From Vibrio sinus (lineage in GTDB: Bacteria; Pseudomonadota; Gammaproteobacteria; Enterobacterales; Vibrionaceae), in contig NZ_JAMKMR010000005.1 of NCBI RefSeq assembly GCF_023634645.1, positions 62,001 to 126,000 of the forward strand: a stretch of 64,000 nt of DNA, read 5' to 3'. Below the pieces are notes generated by a model. It made no database searches. It saw nothing but the letters and a program-made list of their open reading frames with translations, and had not been told where the DNA came from. A program made the position numbers and the translations under genes. Position 1 is the first letter of the stretch. Each line of letters starts with the position of its first letter. Shown here piece by piece: positions 44,384-54,646 of the stretch.

Positions 44384-46157
44384 CTTGCTACTTTCTTACT
44401 ATGAACAGGAACTGCGCTTTATTCGTGACGAAGCGGTGCGCTTTTCTCAATTACATCCAGGTGCTGCAGAGGCCTTAGGGATCAGAAAAGATACAGTGGA
44501 TGATCCTCAGATAGCTCGTTTGATCGAAAGTGTGGCTCTGTTAAATGGTCGATTACAACAGCGATTAGATGCTTCGTATCCTGAATTGGCTGAGAGCTTG
44601 GTCAATCTACTGTATCCACATTATCTGAGGCCGTTGCCTTCGTATAGTTTACTGGAGTTTACGGTGAACCCTGGTGCCACTACGACGCACCGTATTCCGT
44701 CGGGCACTGAATTCGATGTTATTAACGAATACGGTGAAAGTGTGGTCTTCCGCACTACTGAGACGATCGATCTTTACCCTATCCGTACAACGGATGTCAG
44801 TGTCAAGTTTGCTCCATTTGAAAAAGCCAAGCCCTCGCAGGCTGAAAATGCCAATGCAATGTTTGCAATGACAATTGAGACGACGGATGGTGGTATTGAG
44901 CTCTCCACACTAACTATGGACTGCTTACGATTGCAGATTAAAGGTGATTCGCATTTTGCGTTGCGTTTGTATGACCTTATTTCTCAGCGTACTGTACAGG
45001 TATGCGCTGTTGCCAATGGACAACGCTTTGAATTAGGCAAAGACGCCATTCAACCTATTGGCTTTGAAGGAGCGGAGACGGTTTTGCCGTATCATGCTGC
45101 GAGCTTCGATGGTTTTAAGCTTCTGACGGAGTTTTTTCAATACCCAGAGCGCTTCAACGGTTTTGTTATTGATTTGCACAATATCATTTCTCAAATACAA
45201 GAGCCTTATTTGCAGTTGCAAATATTTGTTGAAGATATGGATGTTGAGTTGGCTCACCGAGTTAGCGCCCAACATTTTACGTTGTTTTCATCTCCGATAG
45301 TGAATTTGTGTAGTCAGGGGTCAACACAAGTCGAAGTAGACTTTCTACAAAGCCACTACCGGCTCCACCTTGAGAACCTTCAAGGCAAAGAGATGGAGTT
45401 ATTTTCCATCGATGAAGTGTGGGATATTACCTTTGGTGACCCGGTATCCGTACCAAGACTCTTTGCTGAAACGTTTAATAGCACAGGTTCTGGCTTACGT
45501 TGGCAGCTGAAACAGACGCTTCATGACAGCGGGGCCTTAGACAGTAGCTTGAAAGTCGCAAACCTTGAACATATCAGCGAGAATAGTGAGCCTCATATTT
45601 GGTTAATAAATGCGACATCGACAGATGGAACTAGGGCCAGCCAGTTTCCTGTGACTAGTGATGTGACATGCCGAGATCCTCTAACTATTCCGGCTGAAAT
45701 GCAGTTATTGCGTCGACCTTCTTTACCAGTAAGACATCGAGATACCAGTAAAAATGTTTGGGCACTTCTTTGCCATTTGCACTTCAATTATCACACGATT
45801 TTGGGTGCGGAAAATCCAGCGGCCGCGTTAAAGAAGATGTTGAATCTTTATAACCACAATAAAAATGCACAAAATCAGGCCTATATTGAGTCACTGCAAA
45901 AGATTGAGCAGGAAAAAGTGGTCGCACCGATACGTATTTCGGGTAAGAGCTGCTTCACGCACGGAACAAAAATCACTGTGATACTGAACCCTACTAAAGT
46001 CGATGGTGGACTTGTACTGTTTAGCCACTTCCTAGACAGGTTCTTCGCCAACTTCGTTGGGTTTAATAGTTTTATACAGATGGATGTTTGCTTGGAAGGG
46101 CAATTGGATGCGTTTCTTTCTTTCCCAAGGAGGTCTGGATGCAAGCATCTATTGTAA
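44376..46157 (+). CDS. tssF: T6SS baseplate protein TssF
   Basis: This encodes 593 residues. It begins at a TTG supported by AAGGAG 8 bases upstream. The N-terminal SYYEQELRFIRDEAVRFSQLHP and the following ESLVNLLYPHYLRPLPSYS are the conserved TssF (VasA/ImpG) blocks, and the C-terminus contains GTKITVILNPTKVDGGLVLF and FVGFNSF. TssF forms the baseplate wedge with TssG and TssE. Confidence 0.95.
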   Translation: MSNLLLSYYEQELRFIRDEAVRFSQLHPGAAEALGIRKDTVDDPQIARLIESVALLNGRLQQRLDASYPELAESLVNLLYPHYLRPLPSYSLLEFTVNPGATTTHRIPSGTEFDVINEYGESVVFRTTETIDLYPIRTTDVSVKFAPFEKAKPSQAENANAMFAMTIETTDGGIELSTLTMDCLRLQIKGDSHFALRLYDLISQRTVQVCAVANGQRFELGKDAIQPIGFEGAETVLPYHAASFDGFKLLTEFFQYPERFNGFVIDLHNIISQIQEPYLQLQIFVEDMDVELAHRVSAQHFTLFSSPIVNLCSQGSTQVEVDFLQSHYRLHLENLQGKEMELFSIDEVWDITFGDPVSVPRLFAETFNSTGSGLRWQLKQTLHDSGALDSSLKVANLEHISENSEPHIWLINATSTDGTRASQFPVTSDVTCRDPLTIPAEMQLLRRPSLPVRHRDTSKNVWALLCHLHFNYHTILGAENPAAALKKMLNLYNHNKNAQNQAYIESLQKIEQEKVVAPIRISGKSCFTHGTKITVILNPTKVDGGLVLFSHFLDRFFANFVGFNSFIQMDVCLEGQLDAFLSFPRRSGCKHLL

Positions 46158-47125
46158 ACCGAGTTAACCACCAAGGACTCAGTGTGTGTTTGGAGAAAGC
46201 GTTTCAAGCTTTCAAGCACCAAGCGCAATTGAGAGGAAAAAGACCAAGTGTTCGCTTTACGTCTGAGCTACTCCCTGCTCATTATCAGAGCGAGGTAACC
46301 CAAGTTAGTGTGGAGAATGGAGAAAGCTATCTCTTAAAAACGCCCTTACCCGCACTATTAGGGAATAAGGGAACTCTGCCTCGATCGATGTTTAAGGAGG
46401 CGTTACACGCCAAATTTGATCTCGGTGATTCGGCAGCGATTGATTTCTTTGATTCTTTTAATAATCGTTACTTTCGTCTTTATTGTCAGGCGGTGCAGAA
46501 ACATGAATTGACGTCTCAACTGGAAGAAGAATCCTTCCGTTGGAATCAGCCACATCTAGGTCTCACCCAGATGCTTGCTTGTTTAGCTGGGTTAGATACA
46601 GAAGAGAGCTCTCTTCCGGGTCAACATTTGATTCAGTATTGTGGACTGTTGGCAATGAAGTCGACCTCTTCTCATGCGTTAAAAGCCATATTAGAAGACT
46701 ATTTCAAGCTAGATTTCCTTATAGAAGGGAGTGAGGTTGAATATCAGCCCTTGACTGCCTGTTCGTTAACCCAGATTGGTAAGAATGGAAAAAATCACCA
46801 ATTGGGGATTGATGCGCTTGTAGGTAAAACGACCCCAATGCTCGGACAAAAACTGAAAATAAAAATCTGTCCAAAGGATTTTCAGCAGTATCTGTCAATA
46901 GGCAGTGATCCAAATTATATCTCCGCTATCAACCAGGTTGTGCGTAGCTACATGGGTGTGGGTGTGAAATATGCGCTCTATATGGAAGTTCATAAGCGAT
47001 ATCTGCCACATGTGACATTGTCTAGTTCTCCTGGCCCCGCGTCAATGCTTGGACAAACGGCTTGGATGGGGCGGCGAACGACCTTCTCAGATAGTGTCGA
47101 AGTCCCCTTGTCTCGATATGAATAA
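46139..47125 (+). CDS. tssG: T6SS baseplate protein TssG
   Basis: This encodes 328 residues from the ATG at 46139, where AAGGAGGT is ideally placed; a longer frame begins inside tssF and is unlikely. TssG blocks visible are VRFTSELLPAHYQSEVTQV, LPALLGNKGTLPRSMF and LLAMKSTSSHALKAILEDYF. The gene overlaps the end of tssF by 19 bases. Confidence 0.93.
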   Translation: MQASIVNRVNHQGLSVCLEKAFQAFKHQAQLRGKRPSVRFTSELLPAHYQSEVTQVSVENGESYLLKTPLPALLGNKGTLPRSMFKEALHAKFDLGDSAAIDFFDSFNNRYFRLYCQAVQKHELTSQLEEESFRWNQPHLGLTQMLACLAGLDTEESSLPGQHLIQYCGLLAMKSTSSHALKAILEDYFKLDFLIEGSEVEYQPLTACSLTQIGKNGKNHQLGIDALVGKTTPMLGQKLKIKICPKDFQQYLSIGSDPNYISAINQVVRSYMGVGVKYALYMEVHKRYLPHVTLSSSPGPASMLGQTAWMGRRTTFSDSVEVPLSRYE

Positions 47126-47218
47126 TTCCATGATTAATGCTGCCAATGACCAACGTTGCACTATTAAACATAGTTCCGTACCTGACAATACTGATGAAAC
47201 TACACAAAGAAAAGTATT

Positions 47219-48247
47219 ATGCCTCTATCAATAAGAATCATTAGCTCCCCGGATGGAGAAAGTATTTCGCAATGGAACTATGCGTTTCCAGAGCAGGGTG
47301 GTGGCATAGGCCGTGCCTTCGGTAGCACGATGCAGTTAAGTGACGCTAATCGAGAAGTCTCTGGAGTTCATGCTGTTATTCGAAGATCAGCGCAGGGATA
47401 TCAAATCAGAGACGAGAGTACCAATGGTTTGTTTATCAATGGTTTGGAGTCTCCACTAGGTAAAGGAAACCAAGTAACCTTAAACGATGGTGATGTACTG
47501 AATATAGGTCGATATCGCCTACTGGTTTCTTGTTTTGTCCCCGCACTTGCAAAAGCTCAACGGCCATCAGACCACAATATGAGTGGAGCACCTTTATTCG
47601 AGGATGATCCATTTAAAGCAGAAGTAGATTCAGGAAGTTCAGATATAGCTCTACCCTGTGAAGACACTATCCCCTACAACATAATGTCATTCGATGTGCC
47701 AGGTGAGGTTGAAGGAGATCCGTTTCGTTGTGAGGAAAAAGTAGCTCGCGGAGAACGAAAAGTTGCTTTAGATCTTCATTTCAATACAGATGAAGATATG
47801 CCATTGGCTGGAGATATTTTCCAAGCCAGCCCTTCTCAAACTGGACGTGATGCTTTTGTACCCAGTGAAAACCTTCCAATAGAGCAACAAGCAACGAAAT
47901 CTTTACACAGTTGTTTGAATACTAACAATGAGTCTGCTGCGTCAGCACCAAGTTCAGCTCCTCCAACCAATGACGCGTTAGGGGCACGGATTGCGGATAA
48001 ACGTATAGACTCCGCCATGAAGCTGGCTTTAGCCCAATTATTAGATCAGATCTCACCTCAGAAAATGGAGGACATGTTTGAAAATTTGGCTGGTAACTTA
48101 CTATGGTCACGTAAGACCAGGTACTGGGAAATGTACAAGCGATATTTTGATCTGCAACTTGATAGTGGAGAGCTGCAGGCGAAGTTTCAGGCCTACTTTC
48201 AAGAAGCTTTGCAACAACAGACCCATAACGATGGGAATCTGTCATGA
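47219..48247 (+). CDS. FHA-domain T6SS protein (TagH-like)
   Basis: This encodes 342 residues. Residues about 25-100 are an FHA domain (GRAFGSTMQLSDANREVSGVHAVI, QIRDESTNGLFINGL, GDVLNIGRYRLLV), which binds phosphothreonine. A variable linker follows, then a C-terminal alpha-helical region (ISPQKMEDMFENLAGNLLWSRKTRYWEMYKRYF) found in TagH/Fha proteins. In the known threonine-phosphorylation pathway a PpkA kinase phosphorylates Fha. A kinase-like gene lies at the end of this operon. Its stop overlaps the tssJ start. Confidence 0.9.
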   Translation: MPLSIRIISSPDGESISQWNYAFPEQGGGIGRAFGSTMQLSDANREVSGVHAVIRRSAQGYQIRDESTNGLFINGLESPLGKGNQVTLNDGDVLNIGRYRLLVSCFVPALAKAQRPSDHNMSGAPLFEDDPFKAEVDSGSSDIALPCEDTIPYNIMSFDVPGEVEGDPFRCEEKVARGERKVALDLHFNTDEDMPLAGDIFQASPSQTGRDAFVPSENLPIEQQATKSLHSCLNTNNESAASAPSSAPPTNDALGARIADKRIDSAMKLALAQLLDQISPQKMEDMFENLAGNLLWSRKTRYWEMYKRYFDLQLDSGELQAKFQAYFQEALQQQTHNDGNLS

Positions 48248-48714
48248 TAAGAACTTTATATTTGCTTGTGTTGGTGTGCTTGATCTCAGGGTGCAGTATT
48301 CGACCTAAAGATGTCACTGAACCGCATTTGGTCGTAAATATCCAGGCTGCATCCAACATTAACCCGAATACCGAGGGTAAACCTTCACCCGTTGTCCTAC
48401 GCATATATGAGCTGGCCGATAGCCAAGCCTTTGAACAAGCGGATTTTGTTCATTTATATAACGATGAGCAGAAAACACTGAAGGACTCTTTGTTATTAGT
48501 TCGCCACCTGCCCAGTGTGATGCCTGATAAAAGCAGCCAACAAGTACTTCCTTTGGCCTCGGGGACCAAATACATAGGTGTGATCGCGGGTTTCGCCAAC
48601 TACCACGACGCAAAGAACAAAGTGATTTATCAGCCAATGATACTGAGATCCACTGCCATCAACATAGAGCTCGATGGTATTAACTTATCAGTGACTGGAG
48701 AGAGAGAGGAATAA
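48244..48714 (+). CDS. tssJ: T6SS outer-membrane lipoprotein TssJ
   Basis: This encodes 156 residues with a lipoprotein signal peptide and lipobox LISGC (Cys17). The mature part has the TssJ transthyretin-like fold pattern: VVNIQAASNINPNTEGKPSPVVLRIYELAD and ALASGTKYIGVIAGF-like (PLASGTKYIGVIAGFANY). TssJ anchors TssM to the outer membrane. It overlaps the FHA gene (ATGA) and the tssK gene (TAATG). Confidence 0.95.
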   Translation: MIRTLYLLVLVCLISGCSIRPKDVTEPHLVVNIQAASNINPNTEGKPSPVVLRIYELADSQAFEQADFVHLYNDEQKTLKDSLLLVRHLPSVMPDKSSQQVLPLASGTKYIGVIAGFANYHDAKNKVIYQPMILRSTAINIELDGINLSVTGEREE

Positions 48715-50030
48715 TGGATAATCACAAGGTTGTTTGGACTGAGGGTATGTTTCTCTCTCCACAACACTTTCAACAACAATCGCGTTACACAGAGAACTTT
48801 AGTCGAGAATATGCTGAACAAATTAGTCCTCAACTGTTTGGACTGACGCAGCTAGAGCTAGATATGTCTATGCTGACGAGTGGCAAAGTGGCAGTGCGTC
48901 GTGCTAAAGGAATTTTTCTTGATGGCACGCCGTTTGAAGTTAACCAATCTATTGTGCTCGAGATACCAAAAAACACCAACAATAAGAAAGTGTATTTATC
49001 TCTACCAGTGATACGCTCAGGGGCTGTAGATGTGGGTGAAGGCGGACGACATCGTTACTCTGTCGTGCAACACTCAGTTTACGATACTAGCCGGGAGAAC
49101 AGTGATGCGGTAGAGCTCGATCTGGCTGAGTTGAATATTGGGTTAAAACTCGAAGGAGATGACTTACAGGACTTCACCTTAATTACAGTGGCTGAAATTA
49201 GTGCACATAAACCGGAGTCTGGTGTCGTTCTCAATCAGGCTTTTGTTCCTCAGAGTCTCCAGTTTGGTGTATCCCAATACTTAAGGGAGGGGCTTTCAGA
49301 TGTATTTTCTCAAGTACAATATCGCGCTAAAACGATATCTGCACGATTAAAGGCGGAAAATAACCGTAAAAGTGACCAAGCCTTGATGCGCGATTTTCTA
49401 TGGCTGCAAGCCTTGGGGATGTGGATGCCAAAATTAGAGCAATGGCTCCAAGATGGTACGCTCTTGACCCGTGCTTTATATTTGGAATGTGTATCTATGG
49501 CAGGGCAGATGTTGGGGTTAGAAGGAAAAATGCCCCAGTCTTTTCCTGTTTGGAATCCAAATGGCCTCTATCATATATTTTCTACCGTATATTCTGAGTT
49601 ATTGGTTGCACTGCGTGAAGTTCAGATAGATAGTGTTGTGACTCTTCAATGGGATACTCAGCTGTTTCTTTCCCGGCGACTGCTTCGTACCTTGGTACCC
49701 GATCGCTCCCTCTACCAGCAAAGTAGGTTTATTCTTGTTGTAACCTCTAACATAGCAACAACCCAGCTCAGCGAACAATTTCCTAGGGTCACCAAATTAG
49801 CTGGCAATAGTGACATTGCACGACTAGTGCGTAACTCACTTTCGGGGGTACCGTTGAACCCTTTGCCGTATGCCCCATCAGAGTTGAAAGCGCATTCTGC
49901 AGCGACTTATTTTGAATTGGATGTCCAGTGTGACTTGTGGCGGGGTTTAATAAAAAAAGATGAACCCATAGCCCTTCATGTTGATGATTGTCTAGAAGAT
50001 ATTAACGTTGAATTTCATGTGATTAGGTAG
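48714..50030 (+). CDS. tssK: T6SS baseplate protein TssK
   Basis: This encodes 438 residues with the TssK opening VVWTEGMFLSPQHFQQQSRYTENF, internal GVRRAKGIFLDGTPF-type strands and the C-terminal YFELDVQCDLWRGLIKKDEPIALHV. TssK links the baseplate to the TssJLM membrane complex. GAGG upstream gives a good ribosome-binding site. It is in the usual order before tssL. Confidence 0.96.
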   Translation: MDNHKVVWTEGMFLSPQHFQQQSRYTENFSREYAEQISPQLFGLTQLELDMSMLTSGKVAVRRAKGIFLDGTPFEVNQSIVLEIPKNTNNKKVYLSLPVIRSGAVDVGEGGRHRYSVVQHSVYDTSRENSDAVELDLAELNIGLKLEGDDLQDFTLITVAEISAHKPESGVVLNQAFVPQSLQFGVSQYLREGLSDVFSQVQYRAKTISARLKAENNRKSDQALMRDFLWLQALGMWMPKLEQWLQDGTLLTRALYLECVSMAGQMLGLEGKMPQSFPVWNPNGLYHIFSTVYSELLVALREVQIDSVVTLQWDTQLFLSRRLLRTLVPDRSLYQQSRFILVVTSNIATTQLSEQFPRVTKLAGNSDIARLVRNSLSGVPLNPLPYAPSELKAHSAATYFELDVQCDLWRGLIKKDEPIALHVDDCLEDINVEFHVIR

Positions 50031-50037
50031 GTAGCTG

Positions 50038-51177
50038 GTGACGGCACTTTTTAATGAAGAGGTGACGGTACAACTTCGTCGTTGCCCAGAAAACCCCAAT
50101 AAAATAGAGCAAGTTACTAAATCCAGCAAAGTAGATATTACTGGTGCCGAACACTTGATCAACAGCCTGGACATTCATAGTAGTCCTTTACTTAACGCCG
50201 CTAGTGAACTCATTGGTATTTTAGTTACTCTACCGAGACAGGGAACATCGCGTAATGTTAGTCGTTTTCGACAAATACTATTGGATGGTCTCACCTCTTT
50301 CCGTACTCGAGGGAAACATCTTGATTACCACCCAAATGTGATCGAAAAGAGTTGTTTTGTACTTTGCGCTGCATTGGATGAAGCGATTCTGCACACGGCT
50401 TGGGGAGAGCAAGCTCGGTGGGAAAATCATTCGTTACTGAGTAGCCTATTTTCACAGCGAAATGGTGGAGAAGCATTTTTTGTTGTATTGGAAAATGCGA
50501 CTCAACAACCGAGTAAGTTGCTTGATTTTATTGAGCTTCAGTACGTGCTTTTACAGCTAGGTTTTAAGGGTAAATTTCGTCATGAAGGCGATGTTCCATT
50601 GCATGAAATTAGCGCGGATGCTTACACTCTCATTCGCAAGTATCGTGGCGATAGCAGTCTTCCCGTTCCTTTAAAGCCAGAGATTATTCAACGCAAGCAG
50701 CCTCGACGCATTCTGAATATCTATAGGGTCTTATCTTTAGCGTGCTGTGTTGCCCTTACGGGCTTCATTCTGTCGGAATATTGGTACGCGAATCAGGTAA
50801 AGCCAATGATTGAAGCAACTCATGCGCTGAAATCTTTCGATGTGAATTTTGTTACACCGACAAAAATGACGTCAGACGAGCATAAGAGCACGAGTACAAG
50901 TAAGCACACTAGGACTCAGAATCCCATTTCTCCCACATTATTAAGTCATTTGCACATTCAGAAGTGGCAGGTGATTTTTGGGGTATTTACCAGCTCTGGG
51001 AACATCGTTCACCTCACTGATAGTTTGAAACGTGAAGGTTATACCCCACTTGTCCGCCACGTAGAGCGAGGCTCAGAAATTTATATTGCGATAGAAAGTA
51101 ATGTAACCGATGTCAAAAAGCTGAAAGGCAAATTTGATGAACAATTTGGTTTAAATGTTTTGGTTCGTAAATGGTAG
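50038..51177 (+). CDS. tssL: T6SS membrane protein TssL with SPOR-like C-terminal domain
   Basis: This encodes 379 residues from a GTG. Residues about 1-220 are the DotU-type cytoplasmic domain (NPLLNAASELIGILVTLPRQ-like, DEAILHTAWGEQARWENHSLL, GGEAFFVVLENA). One membrane helix follows at about 225-250, then a linker and a final domain at about 307-379 with the pattern of a SPOR peptidoglycan-binding fold (KWQVIFGVFTSSGNIVHLTD, YTPLVRHVERGSEIYIAI). TssL normally ends just after the helix or carries an OmpA-like domain, so the tail probably anchors the membrane complex to cell-wall glycans. Confidence 0.9.
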   Translation: MTALFNEEVTVQLRRCPENPNKIEQVTKSSKVDITGAEHLINSLDIHSSPLLNAASELIGILVTLPRQGTSRNVSRFRQILLDGLTSFRTRGKHLDYHPNVIEKSCFVLCAALDEAILHTAWGEQARWENHSLLSSLFSQRNGGEAFFVVLENATQQPSKLLDFIELQYVLLQLGFKGKFRHEGDVPLHEISADAYTLIRKYRGDSSLPVPLKPEIIQRKQPRRILNIYRVLSLACCVALTGFILSEYWYANQVKPMIEATHALKSFDVNFVTPTKMTSDEHKSTSTSKHTRTQNPISPTLLSHLHIQKWQVIFGVFTSSGNIVHLTDSLKREGYTPLVRHVERGSEIYIAIESNVTDVKKLKGKFDEQFGLNVLVRKW

Positions 51178-51184
51178 GAATGAC

Positions 51185-54100
51185 ATGACTAAAAAAATAC
51201 TCTATGTGTTGCTCACTATAGTGTTAAGCAGTATCTCTGGCGCGTTGTGGATTTTTCTACCAGAAGACTCTTTTTTTGGTCTTAAGATGGTATTTACTGG
51301 TGCTACAGTGTTGGTATGCCTTCTTATTGTTATCTGGTGGGTACGACGAGTGTCTGGTAACAAAGAGGCGTGCGAGAAACAGGTATTGTTGAAGCAAGAC
51401 ATTCGTACGATTCGGCAGCTATTCTTAGTAGCGACACGGAAAATACGTGGCAGAGGCCATAATAAGCTAGAGAGTTTTTATGACCTTCCATGGTATTTGG
51501 TAATTGGCAGTTCAGGTGATGCCAAAAGCACTATATTGCAACAAAATGGATTTGAATCTACCTCGGAGCATCATCAATCAGAAAGCGCTACTGAAGACTA
51601 CTTAACTATTTGGAGTGATGAGAAGGCCGTTGTTATCGAAGTTGGCCCGAGAGTATTTGATGGTACTTCACTCGATCAGACCTTATGGCATGTTCTTTCG
51701 CAACAGATATTGAAGTATCGGCCGCAACAGGGCTTAAACGGTATTATTTCTGTATTTGGGTGTGATGCATTGCTGCGGACAGCCAGCAAAGAGCGTGAGA
51801 AAATTGCGAACTTGTACCAGAAAGCTCTGCTATCAATGAATAGAGCACTAAAACTAGAACTGCCAGTTTATAGCGTTTTCTCTAAAGCTGACGCGATTTC
51901 TGACTTTATCGAATTCTTTGCAAGTTATTCTGGCGCAGATATAGAAAATCCATTCGGCGTTACACTTAAATGTGAAGCATCACGCCGATTTGATAGACAA
52001 GAGTTTGATGAGCAATATCAAATACTACTGGGCTCACTGGCTGAGCAGAAGCTTGATATACTGAGAACGTCCAATGTTGAAGGGGCGGCATCGGCACTAG
52101 CATTGCCATACCAGTTGCGTATTTTCTTTGAGCGTATGAGTGAGTTTCTGGCCGATATAGGGCGAGAAAATCGAGTTCGAGAAGCGGTGTGGATTCGTGG
52201 GGCTTACTTATTATCGTCGGGGCAAAAAGGAACAGAGTTCGATCTTCTGACTCAGACTATAGCAGATCGTGCTGAATTTAACTCTAGAAGTACTCACGAA
52301 CAGCTTCCAGGGCGACGCAGTTGCTTTTCACGCCAGCTATTCAGTTACGCAATATTACCTGAAAAGGCCGTTGTAGGTATGAATAAATGGCGGCATGCCG
52401 GAAGTGTGGCGCTGCGTATCACGTTCTTATTTTGTATTGTTGTAGCTCTAGTTTTTTCGGTCTTACAGCTGAAAAGTAATTGGCTTAGAGATGATAAATG
52501 GCGTACTGGTGCCATTGTCATGATGAACCAGTATCGCGCCGATGCGTTGAAACTGAAAACTCATTATTCAACATCAGACATGATCGCAGTATTAGATGAA
52601 TTGCGTACTGTGGCAAGAGAAGGTGTAAAACCGAAAGCCTGGTATAAATACATTAGTGCTAGGCAGGATGCGACTTCGAAGCATGTCTTTCAGGCATACC
52701 AACATCAGTTGGCACTGGTTTTATTGCCAAATCTAGAACAGCTGATGAAAAGCCAGCTGACTGAGAGTGTAAAACATCAGCAACCTGCACAAGTGTTTAC
52801 TGCCTTGTATTACTATCAAATGCTGTTTGATCATGACTTGGTGAATACCCCAGATTTTCTGGCGTACCTCGTTGAACATATTAAGGGTGAACGGAATTTA
52901 GATGGAAATCTTTCTTCTGCAGATATCCAAAAATTATCAAAGCTAGTTGAAGATCTATTTAACAGTCACTATGAACAGCAGGCCAAGCCAGACAGAGAGT
53001 TAATTCATTCGGCAGTTCGTCGCCTCCAAGGGTTGTCACCAGCCCGTTTAATATACTCGCGTATCCAAACTCTGCCTCAATATGGGAGTACGGTTGACAT
53101 ACGTGCACAGCTCGGTGCCAACTTTTCCAGCTTATTTTGCTTCTCTGATGGGTTTCATGGATATCTTATTCCAAATATGTTTACTAAGCGGGGGTATGGA
53201 CAATTGGATCTTGGACCTAACTCATCGCTGTTATACCAGCAGTTGAAATCCCTAAAAGAAATTGAAGGAGATAAATCTAATGTATCGGTTACTGAACGAG
53301 TGGACTTAAGTCGGCAGATACAAAAACTGTATTTGTCAGACTATATTCATTATTGGAAAAATTTAATTAGTAATATTCATATCCGCCAGTTTAGTGACCC
53401 TGCAGATTTCGCCTCAGCCTTGAAAGGGGCAAGAGACCTTTCTGATAGCCCGATACTTGACGTATTAGACACAGTGGTACTCAATACAACATTGGCTCAT
53501 GAAGAACAACCTAGCACTAAAAGTGACAAACGGGCTGCTAGCCAGTTAGGCCTTAAGAAACTCGCTAAAGGTATGAGTACAGTTGAAAAGCTCAACCAGT
53601 CTATGGGTGAAACACTGTTACAACTTCAGCCAGCGTTCATCGTCAACCAAGCTTTTAAATCGGTTGCACGATATGTGAATGGTAGTGGAAAGAAGGGCGA
53701 CACAGCTCAGTCAAACACCTTGATACACCAACTTGATACCCTTAACACCTACTTTTATACGGCGCTGTCTAACACTGATTCGAGCAAGGCATTTTTTGAT
53801 GACATGCAGGCTCACGTGTCCAATGGCCAAGATGCGATAAAGGAGCTGCAACAGTCGGGAAGCGATGCACCTGATGTAGTGGCTCGGTGGACAAAGAGCA
53901 TTGCATTTCATGCGTGGCGTCAAGTTGTGAACGGGAGTGTAAGTTATCTTGATGAGCAATGGGATGCTCAGGTCTATCAATTTTATGTGAATGCAATAGA
54001 CGGACACTTTCCTTTTGCAACTCGTAGTCGTAGCGACGTGAGCCTGGATGACTTTGCGCTGATGTTTAAACCTCATGGCCTAATAGACGAATATGTTAAC

Positions 54101-54646
54101 CAGTTACTGACACCTTTTGTGTACTGGGATGATGGGAAGCTGATGCTCCAAGAGGTAGATGGAGTCGCGCTACCGATGTCTAAAGCGGCGCTGCAGAATC
54201 TAGAAATCGCAAAAAAAGTATCGACCGTATTTTTCGGTCAGACAGGGAAAATGCCAGAACTAAAGATATCGTTAAGAGCTTCTATCATGAGTGCAAATGT
54301 GACTAAGTTTTCATTGCGGGGTAGTGGGAATGTCTTCAGTTATAACCAAGGGCCAAAGTTTTGGCGAGAAATTAATTGGCCGACATCTGACATGGATGGA
54401 TATCTTAGTGCTGACTTCTACCAAGGAGACAAGCTGTTAGCCAGTCAGTCATATAAAGGACAATGGGCATTATTGCGCTTTCTATTCAATGGTAAAAACG
54501 CTGTTACCACTAGTCATTCCAAGCGAAAAGTGGATTACAAGCTAGGCAATGAGCAGATTACGATTAATTACAAGTTGGACAATTCTGAGGAAGTAATCGA
54601 TAAGTCATTGTTTTCTAATTTCAGGCTGCAAAAGCAATTGTTGTGA
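51185..54646 (+). CDS. tssM: T6SS membrane protein TssM (IcmF)
   Basis: This encodes 1153 residues from the ATG at 51185 (a longer frame opens inside tssL). Two membrane helices lie in the first 60 residues and a third at about residues 413-435. The cytoplasmic part has the P-loop-like GSSGDAKSTI, where the usual second Gly before Lys is Ala, so ATP or GTP binding may be weak or lost. The large periplasmic part ends in the TssJ-binding beta domain (QVDGVALPMSK-like, RGSGNVFSYNQGPKFWREINWP). The stop overlaps the next gene. Confidence 0.95.
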   Translation: MTKKILYVLLTIVLSSISGALWIFLPEDSFFGLKMVFTGATVLVCLLIVIWWVRRVSGNKEACEKQVLLKQDIRTIRQLFLVATRKIRGRGHNKLESFYDLPWYLVIGSSGDAKSTILQQNGFESTSEHHQSESATEDYLTIWSDEKAVVIEVGPRVFDGTSLDQTLWHVLSQQILKYRPQQGLNGIISVFGCDALLRTASKEREKIANLYQKALLSMNRALKLELPVYSVFSKADAISDFIEFFASYSGADIENPFGVTLKCEASRRFDRQEFDEQYQILLGSLAEQKLDILRTSNVEGAASALALPYQLRIFFERMSEFLADIGRENRVREAVWIRGAYLLSSGQKGTEFDLLTQTIADRAEFNSRSTHEQLPGRRSCFSRQLFSYAILPEKAVVGMNKWRHAGSVALRITFLFCIVVALVFSVLQLKSNWLRDDKWRTGAIVMMNQYRADALKLKTHYSTSDMIAVLDELRTVAREGVKPKAWYKYISARQDATSKHVFQAYQHQLALVLLPNLEQLMKSQLTESVKHQQPAQVFTALYYYQMLFDHDLVNTPDFLAYLVEHIKGERNLDGNLSSADIQKLSKLVEDLFNSHYEQQAKPDRELIHSAVRRLQGLSPARLIYSRIQTLPQYGSTVDIRAQLGANFSSLFCFSDGFHGYLIPNMFTKRGYGQLDLGPNSSLLYQQLKSLKEIEGDKSNVSVTERVDLSRQIQKLYLSDYIHYWKNLISNIHIRQFSDPADFASALKGARDLSDSPILDVLDTVVLNTTLAHEEQPSTKSDKRAASQLGLKKLAKGMSTVEKLNQSMGETLLQLQPAFIVNQAFKSVARYVNGSGKKGDTAQSNTLIHQLDTLNTYFYTALSNTDSSKAFFDDMQAHVSNGQDAIKELQQSGSDAPDVVARWTKSIAFHAWRQVVNGSVSYLDEQWDAQVYQFYVNAIDGHFPFATRSRSDVSLDDFALMFKPHGLIDEYVNQLLTPFVYWDDGKLMLQEVDGVALPMSKAALQNLEIAKKVSTVFFGQTGKMPELKISLRASIMSANVTKFSLRGSGNVFSYNQGPKFWREINWPTSDMDGYLSADFYQGDKLLASQSYKGQWALLRFLFNGKNAVTTSHSKRKVDYKLGNEQITINYKLDNSEEVIDKSLFSNFRLQKQLL

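Noticed and set aside
47922-48404. A 160-codon reverse ORF across the FHA and tssJ genes
   Set aside because: It is antisense to two well-supported, overlapping T6SS genes and resembles no family.
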